Assembly: GCA_944362615.1 (NCBI GenBank)
Contig: CALVTM010000006.1
Coordinates: 1 to 64,000 of the forward strand
Reading direction: 5' to 3'
Length of the DNA stretch: 64,000 bases
DNA from: an uncultured Clostridia bacterium
GTDB taxonomy: Bacteria > Bacillota > Clostridia > Christensenellales > Pumilibacteraceae
Below are positions 44,930 to 54,171 of this stretch, piece after piece; positions within the stretch are counted from its first letter, which is position 1, and every line of letters begins with the position of its first letter. The notes under the pieces are model-generated. The model was not told where the DNA came from. It saw nothing but the letters and a program-made list of their open reading frames with translations, and ran no database searches. Both the position numbers and the translations under genes were made by a program.

Positions 44930-47002
44930 TCACGGCTTCTTTATCTGAGCCGCCTGAGCGTCTACGGGATCGCCTGTGACTTCGATGCGGCGGTATTTGC
45001 CGTCCGGGCAGAGCCTGCGCGCTTTGACGTTATCGGTCAGCATGAGCTCAAGTATGGACACTATGCGGTCGGCTATCGATCTGTCAAGAACGGGAGCGGC
45101 TATCTCCACGCGCTTATCAGTGTTGCGCGTCATCAGATCCGCACTGGAAATGTATACCGCTCTGTCTTCGCCGCTGCCGAAGCAGTATACGCGGGAGTGC
45201 TCGAGGAAACGCCCGACAATGCTTATCACCCGCATGTTCTCCGTCCTGCCCGGCACCCCGGGAAGCAGGCAGCATATGCCGCGGACTATAAGCTCTATCT
45301 TAACGCCCGCGCAACTCGCTTCCACAAGCTTATCTATTATGTCGCGGTCGGTCAGACTGTTCATCTTGGCAAGTATTCTGCCTTCGCCGCCGCGGCGCGC
45401 TTTGTCTATCTCACGATCAATGTACTTCATCAGTCCGCTCTTAAGCGTTTCCGGCGCCACAAGCAAACGCTTGTATCTGTAATCGATATTACATATCGCT
45501 ATGTTACGGAAAAACGCCGCGGCGTCCTCGCCTATGTCATTGTCAGACGTCAATATATTCAGATCGGTATACTGCTTGCTCGTCGACTCGTTATAGTTGC
45601 CCGTACCGAGATGAGTTATGTATCTTATATCGTCTCCGTCCTTGAGCACTACGGAAATTATCTTGGAATGTACCTTGTAATTTTCCATGCCGTAAATTAT
45701 CGTACAGCCGGCGTCCTGAAGTTTGGACGCAAAGTACATATTGTTCTCTTCGTCAAAACGTGCAAGAAGCTCTATGACCACGGTCACCTGCTTGCCGTTC
45801 TCGCTTGCACGGCAAAGCAGATCGGCTATGCGCGAATGGCTCGCAAGCCGATATATCGTTATGGATATTGAAGACACTCTGTCGTCTGATGCGCACTCTT
45901 CAAGAAGATCCACTATCGGCGACATACTGTCATACGGATACGAGAGGAATACGTCCCGCCCGGACACAAGCTCTATCAGCGAACGCGCCGTGCGCACGCA
46001 CTCCGGTACCGCCCCTTTGAAAGGAGGATATCTGAGCTGAGCGCTGCGCTCGGGGGAAAGGAACTTGCCCAGCCCGAACAGAAATTTATAATCAAAAAAG
46101 CGCTCGTCGGTATAGCAGAAATTCGGCTTTATCTTAAGCAGTTTTACCACGAAATCATAAAGCCGCGTACCCGTCTTATCCGTTTCCAGCCGTACTATGT
46201 TCAGCTTTGCGCGGGATTCCACTTTTTTGCGCATGATCGCGGTGAAATCCCTCTCCACGTCATTATCGTAAATATGCGTGTCAAAGTCTGCGTTACGCGT
46301 AACGCGCATCATCATCTTATCTGTCACAGTGTACCCTATGAATGCCATGTCCCCGAATGCACGCACAAGCTCTTCAAGCGGTATCAGCTTCACCTTTTCA
46401 CCGCTGCCTACGCGGTACAACCGGTCAAGCGCATCGCTGTACGACAAAACGCCTATCATACGGCGTCCGCGGCGGTCGAGGTCGTAAAGCATATAGCTCT
46501 TCATGTTCTCAAACTGCATCAGCGGATGCTTCGCATCGAGTACCATCACACTGAGCAGCGGCAGTATGTGCGCGGAAAATATCCCGCGGCACTCCTCGCG
46601 CTGTCTTGGTGTAAGCTCGCTTCCGCGCATGATCTTAATGCCGTTTGCGGACAGCTCTTTTTTCAGAGCGGTATAGCATTTGCTGCGCTCCGCATACAGC
46701 GTGCGCGCCACTGCGGATATCCCTTCCAGCTGTTTTGCCGCCGTAAGGCCCGTCTTGTTGTCCTTTGCCTGGGGATCCGACGCATTCTCATTAAACAAGC
46801 TGCCTACGCGTACCATGAAAAATTCATCCAGATTGGAACTGAATATGGACAGGAATTTACACTTCTCCAAAAGCGGATTGGTAGGATCCTGAGACTGGTC
46901 AAGTACGCGGCGGTTAAATAACAGCCAGCTGTATTCTCTGTTTACAAGTTCACCGCAAATGAACCGTTTTTTGATCTTGTCTGCCAAAATGTTCTCTTTC
47001 AC
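44930..47002 (-). CDS. ppk: Polyphosphate kinase PPK1
   Basis: 690 residues, PLD-like fold, polymerising ATP gamma-phosphate into polyphosphate. N-terminal VNREYSWLLFNRRVLDQSQD and FFMVRVGSL; catalytic histidine region NYKVHSKIISVV and LGTGNYNESTSKQYTDL. The listed start is GTG, which overlaps its SD; a TTG five codons later (MADKIKKRF) is an equally good start. It follows ppx with a 139-nt gap. Confidence 0.95.
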   Translation of the reverse strand: MKENILADKIKKRFICGELVNREYSWLLFNRRVLDQSQDPTNPLLEKCKFLSIFSSNLDEFFMVRVGSLFNENASDPQAKDNKTGLTAAKQLEGISAVARTLYAERSKCYTALKKELSANGIKIMRGSELTPRQREECRGIFSAHILPLLSVMVLDAKHPLMQFENMKSYMLYDLDRRGRRMIGVLSYSDALDRLYRVGSGEKVKLIPLEELVRAFGDMAFIGYTVTDKMMMRVTRNADFDTHIYDNDVERDFTAIMRKKVESRAKLNIVRLETDKTGTRLYDFVVKLLKIKPNFCYTDERFFDYKFLFGLGKFLSPERSAQLRYPPFKGAVPECVRTARSLIELVSGRDVFLSYPYDSMSPIVDLLEECASDDRVSSISITIYRLASHSRIADLLCRASENGKQVTVVIELLARFDEENNMYFASKLQDAGCTIIYGMENYKVHSKIISVVLKDGDDIRYITHLGTGNYNESTSKQYTDLNILTSDNDIGEDAAAFFRNIAICNIDYRYKRLLVAPETLKSGLMKYIDREIDKARRGGEGRILAKMNSLTDRDIIDKLVEASCAGVKIELIVRGICCLLPGVPGRTENMRVISIVGRFLEHSRVYCFGSGEDRAVYISSADLMTRNTDKRVEIAAPVLDRSIADRIVSILELMLTDNVKARRLCPDGKYRRIEVTGDPVDAQAAQIKKP

Positions 47003-47141
47003 TCCGTTTTCGCTCCCGAACGTTTATTTTTCCCGTTACAACCGTCCGGCAGTTCCCATGTTTCTCATGTTGTAAGATCCGCTCCGCTCAGCGGACGTAC
47101 CTGCAACGTCCGTACGGCGCCGCAACGATAAGCTCCGCGCT

Positions 47142-48215
47142 TCAGCTCTGCTTACCGTCTCCCGCACTTTTTACGCGCTTCTTCGCAGGTATCTCCTCAG
47201 ACTTGTTTCTGCGAACGGGCGTGCGACTGCCCGTTCTGCCTTTATCTCTTTTTCCGAGCGGCATGCGCGCATCGCCTTCAGTGCTTTCAGAACCGAAGTC
47301 ATAATAAGCTCCGCTCTCTTTCCCGTCAAGCATAAGAGAAAGATAACCTTCCTTGACTCCGTAATCGCTGACAATGAGGTTTGTTGCGTCAAACCGCTTT
47401 ATCAGCTTCTTAAGCACTACTGCCGCCGGAAGGATAACATGCGTCTTTTCAGGCGCGGTCTGGAGTATAAGGCGTGATCTGTCTGCTCCGCTTATAAGCC
47501 GTTTTATGAGTCTGAAAAGCGCCTTGCGTTCCATGGTTTTCGCACCGTCGCCCTCATCCGTGTCCGTAAACTCCTTATACATGTCGTATATCGAGCCGCA
47601 CGTCTGTCCGACAAGCACTACCGTCTTATATTCGCCGTCTTCCGGCAGTCCGGCTTTGTCGAAACGCGTTCTGACATACTTGCCCATGTCCTTGGCTTCA
47701 TTCTCGTCCGGCTTTATCTTATCCGCAAATTTCTCGTAAAGATCGATAAGTCCGAAATCGAAACAGACCATGCCGTCCTTTCCATCGCCGAGAGCGCATA
47801 TCTCCATACTCTTGCCGCCGAGGTCGACAAGCACCGCACGGTCACATGACGAGTAACAACGGTTCGCAATGTAGTCGCAATACGCTTCCGATTTTCCGTC
47901 GATCAGGTTGACTATAAGTCCGGTACGCTGACGCACGAACTCGGTGACTTCCGCAAAATTTCCTATATGACGGAGCGCCGCCGTTGCTATCAGCCAGCAC
48001 TTTCCGACCCCGATCTCCGCAAGACGGCTTTTCATCTGCGCAAGCGCGGCGGCAAGCTTTTCCATACCGCGGCGGCTGAGGTCTTTACCGTCCATATAAT
48101 ACAGCAGGCTAAGACTTTCACGCTCCTTGCCCGTTACTTCTATCTCCGTGCCGCAGATCTCCGCTATTATCACGGAAAGACTGCTCGAACTTATATCCGC
48201 TACCGCATACTTCAT
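47142..48215 (-). CDS. ppx: Exopolyphosphatase/GppA-family phosphatase
   Basis: 357 residues of the ASKHA fold; degrades polyphosphate or pppGpp. The first phosphate loop is VADISSSSLSVIIAEI, and DGKSEAYCDYIA matches the catalytic glutamate region. The second loop reads VDLGGKSMEIC where the family usually has GGGS. The last ~55 residues form a basic, Ser/Gly-rich tail (KRDKGRTGSRTPVRRNKS). AGGAGG precedes the ATG. Pairing with ppk supports a polyphosphate role. Confidence 0.88.
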   Translation of the reverse strand: MKYAVADISSSSLSVIIAEICGTEIEVTGKERESLSLLYYMDGKDLSRRGMEKLAAALAQMKSRLAEIGVGKCWLIATAALRHIGNFAEVTEFVRQRTGLIVNLIDGKSEAYCDYIANRCYSSCDRAVLVDLGGKSMEICALGDGKDGMVCFDFGLIDLYEKFADKIKPDENEAKDMGKYVRTRFDKAGLPEDGEYKTVVLVGQTCGSIYDMYKEFTDTDEGDGAKTMERKALFRLIKRLISGADRSRLILQTAPEKTHVILPAAVVLKKLIKRFDATNLIVSDYGVKEGYLSLMLDGKESGAYYDFGSESTEGDARMPLGKRDKGRTGSRTPVRRNKSEEIPAKKRVKSAGDGKQS

Positions 48216-48235
48216 ATTAACGCCTCCTTACGGGC

Positions 48236-49303
48236 TTATTTTATGCCGAAACTGATGCCTATATCCTTTGCGGAACGAACAGTCGCTCCCTTCGGATCTA
48301 CAAGTTTGTATTTGCCCGCTATGTCACTGAGCGCATTAAACGTTATCTCTCCGCCTACCGCTGCCGCAGTCACTCCGAACCTGCCTTCTTTTGCAAGATG
48401 CGCCGCAAAGCTGCCGAGACGGGTGCAGAGCAGCCTGTCGTATGCGCACGGCGTCCCTCCGCGCTGAAGATAACCGAGTACGGTGTATCTCGTTTCCGTT
48501 CCCGTCCGCTCGCCTATGATTTCGGCAAGATGACGCGTTACGGTCGTTTCACCCATATCAGTGCGGACGAATATGCGCTCCGACTTCTTGAACGCCGCTT
48601 CGCTGTCCAGCGTCGCGCCCTCGGCAACGGCTATGATATTGTAGGGCTTGTCCTTACGGCTGCCGGATATGAAGTCGCATACCGCATCTATGTTGAACGG
48701 TATTTCCGGTATGATGATCATGTCCGCTCCGGCAGCTATTCCCGAGTTAAGAGTGAGCCACCCCGCCTTGTTGCCCATTATCTCAACGAGCATAGTGCGC
48801 CTGTGACTTGCTACGGTCGTCTTTATGCGGTCTATGCTGTCCGTGACGACTTCCACTGCCGTCTGGAATCCGAAAGTAACGTCCGTGCCGTATATGTCGT
48901 TATCTATCGTCTTTGGCAGTCCTATCACGTTGCAGCCTTCGAAACTGAGCAGAGCCGCCGTCTTATGCGTACCCGCTCCGCCCAGAGTGAACAGACAGTC
49001 AAGCCCTAATTTTTTGTAGTTCTCGCACATCTTTTCAAGACGGCTTTCTCCGTTCTCTTCCACCGTCATGCGCTTGAACGGCTGGCGCGACGTGCCGAGC
49101 ACTGTGCCGCCGCGGTCGAGTATATCCGAAAAATCATGTTCCGTCATACGCAGACTGTCACCGCGTATGAGTCCGCCGTAACCGTCGGGTACACCCACTA
49201 TTTCCAGGTTCTGTATGTTTTTATAGCAGTACAGACCTATCGCGCGTATGACCGCATTGAGTCCGGCGCAGTCGCCGCCGCTCGTAAGTATGCCTATTCT
49301 CAT
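48236..49303 (-). CDS. 6-phosphofructokinase-family protein with mixed ATP/PPi signature
   Basis: 355 residues, phosphofructokinase fold (MRIGILTSGGDCAGLNAVIR). It phosphorylates fructose 6-phosphate; the substrate motif TIDNDI and the MGNKAGWL region are present. At the donor site it has GGAGT (108-112) where ATP enzymes have GGDGS and PPi enzymes GGDDS; the following motif is PKTIDND (130-136), with the lysine typical of PPi or group III enzymes. The phosphoryl donor is therefore unclear. It lies 20 nt upstream of ppx. Confidence 0.85.
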   Translation of the reverse strand: MRIGILTSGGDCAGLNAVIRAIGLYCYKNIQNLEIVGVPDGYGGLIRGDSLRMTEHDFSDILDRGGTVLGTSRQPFKRMTVEENGESRLEKMCENYKKLGLDCLFTLGGAGTHKTAALLSFEGCNVIGLPKTIDNDIYGTDVTFGFQTAVEVVTDSIDRIKTTVASHRRTMLVEIMGNKAGWLTLNSGIAAGADMIIIPEIPFNIDAVCDFISGSRKDKPYNIIAVAEGATLDSEAAFKKSERIFVRTDMGETTVTRHLAEIIGERTGTETRYTVLGYLQRGGTPCAYDRLLCTRLGSFAAHLAKEGRFGVTAAAVGGEITFNALSDIAGKYKLVDPKGATVRSAKDIGISFGIK

Positions 49304-49339
49304 TCCTTCCCTCCGACAGCTCTATTATATGTCTCACTT

Positions 49340-51217
49340 TCAGTGGACCGTTTCGCTGTTTCTGTCCATAGCTTTTAGCTTGATTATCAGTACGTTTATA
49401 TCCGCAGGCGTAACTCCGGGTATGCGCGACGCCTGTCCTATTGTCATCGGCATGACTCCGGACAGCTTCTCTATCGCCTCCAGCCTGAGCCCGTGAATGT
49501 CCGAATACCTTACTCCCTCGGGTATAACCATATTCTCCAGCCTTATACTTTCCGCGCGCGCTTTTTCCTGACGCGCAAGGTATCCCTCGTATCTGACGTC
49601 CGTGAAAAGTTCTTCCGCCTCGGCAGGAGTAAGGAAAGATAATGCCGGACAATGCCGCTTAATCATGTCCGCGGTTATTTCCGGGCGGCGCATCAGTCCG
49701 CCGTACGATATGCCGGAGGCAGGTACGTTTTCACCCGTTTCCGCAAATATCGCAGCCGCATTGTCGCTCGGTACAGTAACGCCGAGCATCGCTCTCGCTT
49801 TTTCAAGAGCCTTGCGCTTGCGGCGCAGCAGTTTCATACGCTTTTCACCCGCAAGCCCTGCACGGTAACCCTCTTCGGTAAGACGCGTGTCCGCATTATC
49901 CTGCCTGAGGCAAAGGCGGTACTCAGCGCGTCCCGTCATCATGCGGTAAGGCTCGTCCGTTCCGGTCGTCACCAGGTCGTCTATCATAACGCCTATGTAC
50001 GAATTGTCACGACGGAGCGCAAGCGGCGGCTGAGAGCGCATCGCAAGAGATGCGTTAAGCCCCGCGACAAGCCCCTGCGCCGCGGCTTCCTCGTAACCGC
50101 TCGTGCCGTTTACCTGCCCCGCAAAGTACAGCCCTTTATACCGCTTATGCTCCAATGTCGGAAGCAGTTCAAGGGAGTTGATGCAGTCATACTCTATCGC
50201 ATATGCGTCGCGCATGATCTCGACATGCTCAAACCCCTCTATCGAACGGTACATCTCCAGCTGTACGGACGCGGGCAGTCCCGTGCTCATGCCCTGAACA
50301 TACATTTCCTTTGTGCCGTCGCCCTCCGGCTCGAGAAAGAACGAATGCCTCTCCTTATCCGGGAAACGTACTATCTTATCTTCTATGCTCGGACAGTAGC
50401 GCGGTCCGGTGCCTTTTATCATTCCGTTATACTTTGGCGCAAGATGAAGATTATTGCGTATGATCTCATGCGTGCGCTCGTTCGTATAGCCCAGCCAACA
50501 GGTCTCGGCTGTCGCCCTTACCTTGCGGCTGAGCGCAGAGAACGAATACAGTCCCTCGTCCCCGTACTGTACGGTGAGTCTGGACAGATCAACGCTGTCT
50601 TTATGCACGCGCGCCGGCGTTCCCGTTTTGAAACGGCGCACCTCTATTCCCAGTCCGATCAGACTCTGCGTAAGCCCGTTTGCACGCGGAAAACCCGCCG
50701 GTCCCTGAGGGAGCACCGTACTGCCCACTATTATGTCGCTTCCGAGATATACTCCCGAGCATACTATGACCACGGGCGCAGGATATGTGAGTCCGAACGC
50801 CGTTTCCACTCCGGTTATCCTGCCGCCGCTCTCAAGCAGCTTTACCGCCTCGCCCTGGCGGAGCGTTATGTTCTTTTCGTTCTCAAGTACGCTCTTCATG
50901 TATGCGTGATACGCGTACTTGTCCACCTGCGCGCGCAGACTGCGCACAGCAGGCCCTTTGGACGCGTTCAGCATGCGCAGACACGTCAGGCACTTATCCG
51001 CCGCAACGCCCATTTCTCCGCCGAGAGCGTCTATCTCGCGCACGAGATGTCCTTTTGCCGTGCCGCCTATCGACGGGTTGCACGCAAGCCATCCTATGTT
51101 ATCCAACGATACCGAAAGTACAAGAGTTCTGAATCCGGTGCGCGCAAGAGCAAGCGCCGCCTCTATGCCGGCATGCCCCGCACCTATGACTATTCCGTCG
51201 TATCGCATTTCGTTCAT
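49340..51217 (-). CDS. mnmG: tRNA uridine 5-carboxymethylaminomethyl modification enzyme MnmG (GidA)
   Basis: 625 residues, FAD-binding partner of MnmE in wobble-uridine modification. FAD motif VIGAGHAGIEAALALARTGF, conserved NPSIGGTAKGHLVREIDALG and cysteine-containing PRYCPSIEDKIVRFPDKERH are present. ATG overlaps the upstream ABC ATPase stop (ATGA). mnmE is not in the window; in many Bacillota mnmG lies with mnmE and rsmG near the origin. Confidence 0.97.
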   Translation of the reverse strand: MNEMRYDGIVIGAGHAGIEAALALARTGFRTLVLSVSLDNIGWLACNPSIGGTAKGHLVREIDALGGEMGVAADKCLTCLRMLNASKGPAVRSLRAQVDKYAYHAYMKSVLENEKNITLRQGEAVKLLESGGRITGVETAFGLTYPAPVVIVCSGVYLGSDIIVGSTVLPQGPAGFPRANGLTQSLIGLGIEVRRFKTGTPARVHKDSVDLSRLTVQYGDEGLYSFSALSRKVRATAETCWLGYTNERTHEIIRNNLHLAPKYNGMIKGTGPRYCPSIEDKIVRFPDKERHSFFLEPEGDGTKEMYVQGMSTGLPASVQLEMYRSIEGFEHVEIMRDAYAIEYDCINSLELLPTLEHKRYKGLYFAGQVNGTSGYEEAAAQGLVAGLNASLAMRSQPPLALRRDNSYIGVMIDDLVTTGTDEPYRMMTGRAEYRLCLRQDNADTRLTEEGYRAGLAGEKRMKLLRRKRKALEKARAMLGVTVPSDNAAAIFAETGENVPASGISYGGLMRRPEITADMIKRHCPALSFLTPAEAEELFTDVRYEGYLARQEKARAESIRLENMVIPEGVRYSDIHGLRLEAIEKLSGVMPMTIGQASRIPGVTPADINVLIIKLKAMDRNSETVH

Positions 51218-52272
51218 GCTTTTACCGCCTTTATATCCGTCAGTTCCAGTCTCACCATACTTCCCTTCTCATGCGGCTTGTCATCCGCCGCTATTATATG
51301 CCCGCACGCGACATTGACCGTAAGCATATATTCGCTGCCCGTATAAACGCATTCCGCGACGCTGCCCTCTATGCCCTCCCGGCTCACTCTGACCGTTTCC
51401 GGCCGTATATACGCCGCTACGGGGCAATCCCCGCAATCGCAAGCCGCCTCTATGCCGCCTGCAAACAGCGCAACGCCGCCGCTCGCTCTTCCGTATATTA
51501 TACCGCACTCGCCCGTAAGCCGCGCTGCTTCTGCGCTTTGCGGATCTGAATACACCTGTTCGGGTGTGCCTGTCCGGAGTATTCTGCCGCCGCTCATGAC
51601 CGCAATCATGTCGCCCATGCGCATAGCTTCCTCTCTGTCGTGGGTCACGCAGACGACAGTCATTCCGGTCTTTCTGCAAAGCTCCGTCAGCCAGTTATCC
51701 GCTTCCAGACGGTGACCGGCGTCAAGAGAACCGGTGGGCTCGTCGAGAAGCAGCACCTCCGCGCCGAGGGCAACGGCGCGCGCTATCGCCACACGCTGTT
51801 TTTCTCCGCCTGAAAGCGTGGACGTACGCCGTCCCGCCATGCTTCCGAGTCCGAGATCGGAAAGTATGCGTTCAGCTTCCGCGCGGGCATCGCGCCCGCT
51901 AATACGTACTTTTTTTCCGTCCGCTATCGTCTGCTTTTTCGCGCCGAGGACGAACGCTATATTTCCCGCAGCCGACATATGGTCGAAAAGCGCAAGACTC
52001 TGATGAGCAGTGCTGCACCCTCTTTCCCCGGGAGGCAGATCGGTAACGTCCTTTCCCGATACGTATACTCTGCCGCCGTCCGGCTTCTCGAAACCGGCTA
52101 TTATGCGGAGAAGCGTCGTTTTTCCGCATCCGGATTCGCCGAGCAGTACAAAAAACGTGCCTTTCGGTATGTCCAGACTTACGTCGCGGACAACCGTCAG
52201 TTCCCCGTACTTCTTCGTTATGCCCGTGAGCCTGAGTCCGCTTTCCGCGGTCATGTCGCCATTCGCTTTCAT
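51214..52272 (-). CDS. ABC importer-type ATPase (CysA/PotA/FbpC family), no permease nearby
   Basis: 352 residues: nucleotide-binding domain with Walker A GESGCGKTTLLR, signature STLSGGEKQRVAIARA, Walker B LLLDEPTGSLD and VCVTHDREEAMRMGD, then a C-terminal TOBE-like domain (AAYIRPETVRV, SVAECVYTGSEYMLTV). This is the architecture of ATPases energising Fe3+, polyamine, sulfate or phosphonate importers. There is no permease or binding protein in the unit; it is coupled instead to mnmG. The ATG is 8 nt after the -10 box, without SD. Confidence 0.85.
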   Translation of the reverse strand: MKANGDMTAESGLRLTGITKKYGELTVVRDVSLDIPKGTFFVLLGESGCGKTTLLRIIAGFEKPDGGRVYVSGKDVTDLPPGERGCSTAHQSLALFDHMSAAGNIAFVLGAKKQTIADGKKVRISGRDARAEAERILSDLGLGSMAGRRTSTLSGGEKQRVAIARAVALGAEVLLLDEPTGSLDAGHRLEADNWLTELCRKTGMTVVCVTHDREEAMRMGDMIAVMSGGRILRTGTPEQVYSDPQSAEAARLTGECGIIYGRASGGVALFAGGIEAACDCGDCPVAAYIRPETVRVSREGIEGSVAECVYTGSEYMLTVNVACGHIIAADDKPHEKGSMVRLELTDIKAVKA

Positions 52273-52280
52273 CCACTATA

Positions 52281-52309
52281 AATATATTATTATCCGAGGA
52301 AAGTGTCAA
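52281..52309 (-). promoter_or_regulatory. Promoter of the ABC ATPase-mnmG-pfk-ppx-ppk unit
   Basis: Minus strand: TTGACA (52309-52304), 17-nt spacer, TATATT (52286-52281). The expected start point is ~52274, two nt before the ATG at 52272, giving a leaderless or nearly leaderless mRNA. Confidence 0.7.
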
Positions 52310-52404
52310 GTATTATTCGAGGCATGTATACGGGAAAATCCACTTTATAATCCGTATTTCCGACAAGATCGGCAGGTAAATTATATAAATCGGCTCCAAA
52401 TACC

Positions 52405-52434
52405 TTGACGCTGGACTCAAAGCAGGTGTATAAT
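52405..52434 (+). promoter_or_regulatory. Promoter of ilvD-leuCD
   Basis: TTGACG (52405-52410), 18-nt spacer, TATAAT (52429-52434). In the ~50-nt leader GTGCGC and GCGCAC (52456-52475) form a small hairpin just before the SD AAGAGG. There is no room for a T-box leader. Confidence 0.75.
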
Positions 52435-52489
52435 CGAAAAGAATAGAATATTAATGTGCGCTTTCTTTTGCGCACGGCAAGAGGTTATC

Positions 52490-54151
52490 ATGGGAAAAAA
52501 TCTTACGCAAGGTATAGAAAAAGCGCCGCAGCGTTCGCTGTATAAGGCGCTCGGTATGACGGATGAGGAATTGTCCAGACCGCTTATCGCCGTCATTTCC
52601 GCCAAAAGTGATATTGTACCGGGGCATATGCACCTCGACCGCATTGCTGACGCCGTCAAGGCGGGTATCTATGCGGCAGGCGGCACTCCGTTTGTAATTC
52701 CTTCCATAGGCGTCTGCGACGGTATTGCTATGGGCCACGCGGGAATGAAATACTCGCTGCCCTCAAGAGAGCTTATAGCGGACAGCGTGGAAGCCATGCT
52801 CATCGGTCATGCTTTCGACGGCGCGGTACTTATACCCAACTGCGACAAGATCGTTCCCGGTATGGTTATGGGCGCGGTACGCGTCAACATACCTACGGTG
52901 CTCGTTTCCGGCGGACCTATGGAAGCGGGCGTCGTAAAAGGTCACAAGGTCTCGCTTTCCACTATGTTTGAAGCCGTCGGCGCAACGCAGGCGGGCAAAA
53001 TGTCCAGAGACGAGCTTTGCTACCTTGAGGATCATGCGTGCCCCGGCTGCGGCTCGTGCTGCGGTATGTACACGGCGAACTCCATGAACTGCCTGATGGA
53101 AACGCTCGGCATCGCACTTCCCGGAAACGGTACGATTCTTGCGACAAGCGCGGAAAGACTCCGCCTCGCAAAGGAAGCAGGCAAGCTGATCATGAAAGCT
53201 GTCGCTGACGACGTAACACCCAAGATGATACTTACCAAGCGTGCATTCCTCAATGCCGTTGCCTGCGACAACGCTATCGGCGCTTCCACAAACAGCGTAT
53301 TGCACCTGATCGCTATCGCAAACGAATGCGGTATCGAGCTGACTTACGATATGTTCCGTGCGGCTGCAGACGTTACACCCAACCTGTGCAAGCTCTCCCC
53401 TGCGACTGAGTACGATATGGATGCGCTCGGCAAAGCGGGCGGCATCATGGCTGTGCTCAAAGAACTTTCACGTAAGAACCTGATCGATGGCAATGTTCTT
53501 ACGGTGACCGGTAAAACGCTTGCGGAGAATTTCGCAAACGCAGAGATAACCGATCCCGAAGTCATCCATACCTGTGACGAACCGCTTTCGCCTATCGGCG
53601 GCCTTGCTTTCCTGAAGGGAAATATCGCAGAAGAAGGCGCCGTCGTAAAACGCAGTGCGGTCCGCAAGGAGATGCTCAAGTTCACGGGTACGGCAAAGTG
53701 CTATAACAGTGAAGAAGAAGCAGTTCGCGCTATCATGGGCGGCGAGATCAAAGAAGGAAATGTAGTCGTTATACGATACGAAGGACCGAAGGGCGGTCCC
53801 GGCATGCGTGAAATGCTCTCCCCGACGAGCGCACTTGTCGGCATGGGACTGGACGCAAGCGTCGCGCTGATCACAGACGGCAGATTCTCCGGCGCAACGC
53901 GCGGAGCAGCTATCGGACATGTGGCTCCCGAAGCTGCCGCAGGCGGCAAGATAGGTATCATCCGTGACGGTGATAAGATAAAGATAGATATTCCCGCGGG
54001 CAAGCTCGATCTCGACGTCAGCGCAAAAGAGATAGCGGCGCGTATGAAGAAGTTCAAGCCCAAGGAGATCAACCCTTCCGGTTATATGCTGAGGTACTCT
54101 TACCTCGTTACCGACGCTCCCCACGGCGCGGTCATGAAAAAGAAGTTCTGA
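52490..54151 (+). CDS. ilvD: Dihydroxy-acid dehydratase
   Basis: 553 residues; iron-sulphur enzyme converting 2,3-dihydroxy acids to 2-keto acids in valine, leucine and isoleucine synthesis. Cluster and substrate motifs: [34 protein letters not shown] and near the end [20 protein letters not shown]. Start [11 protein letters not shown] follows AAGAGG; a longer reading would start in the leader hairpin. First gene of the ilvD-leuC-leuD operon. Confidence 0.97.
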   Translation: MGKNLTQGIEKAPQRSLYKALGMTDEELSRPLIAVISAKSDIVPGHMHLDRIADAVKAGIYAAGGTPFVIPSIGVCDGIAMGHAGMKYSLPSRELIADSVEAMLIGHAFDGAVLIPNCDKIVPGMVMGAVRVNIPTVLVSGGPMEAGVVKGHKVSLSTMFEAVGATQAGKMSRDELCYLEDHACPGCGSCCGMYTANSMNCLMETLGIALPGNGTILATSAERLRLAKEAGKLIMKAVADDVTPKMILTKRAFLNAVACDNAIGASTNSVLHLIAIANECGIELTYDMFRAAADVTPNLCKLSPATEYDMDALGKAGGIMAVLKELSRKNLIDGNVLTVTGKTLAENFANAEITDPEVIHTCDEPLSPIGGLAFLKGNIAEEGAVVKRSAVRKEMLKFTGTAKCYNSEEEAVRAIMGGEIKEGNVVVIRYEGPKGGPGMREMLSPTSALVGMGLDASVALITDGRFSGATRGAAIGHVAPEAAAGGKIGIIRDGDKIKIDIPAGKLDLDVSAKEIAARMKKFKPKEINPSGYMLRYSYLVTDAPHGAVMKKKF

Positions 54152-54171
54152 AATAAAGGATATACAGTTTT

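Noticed and set aside
49652..51346. 564-codon plus-strand open frame
   Set aside because: Antisense shadow of mnmG; its translation is Arg/His/Tyr-rich and matches no family.
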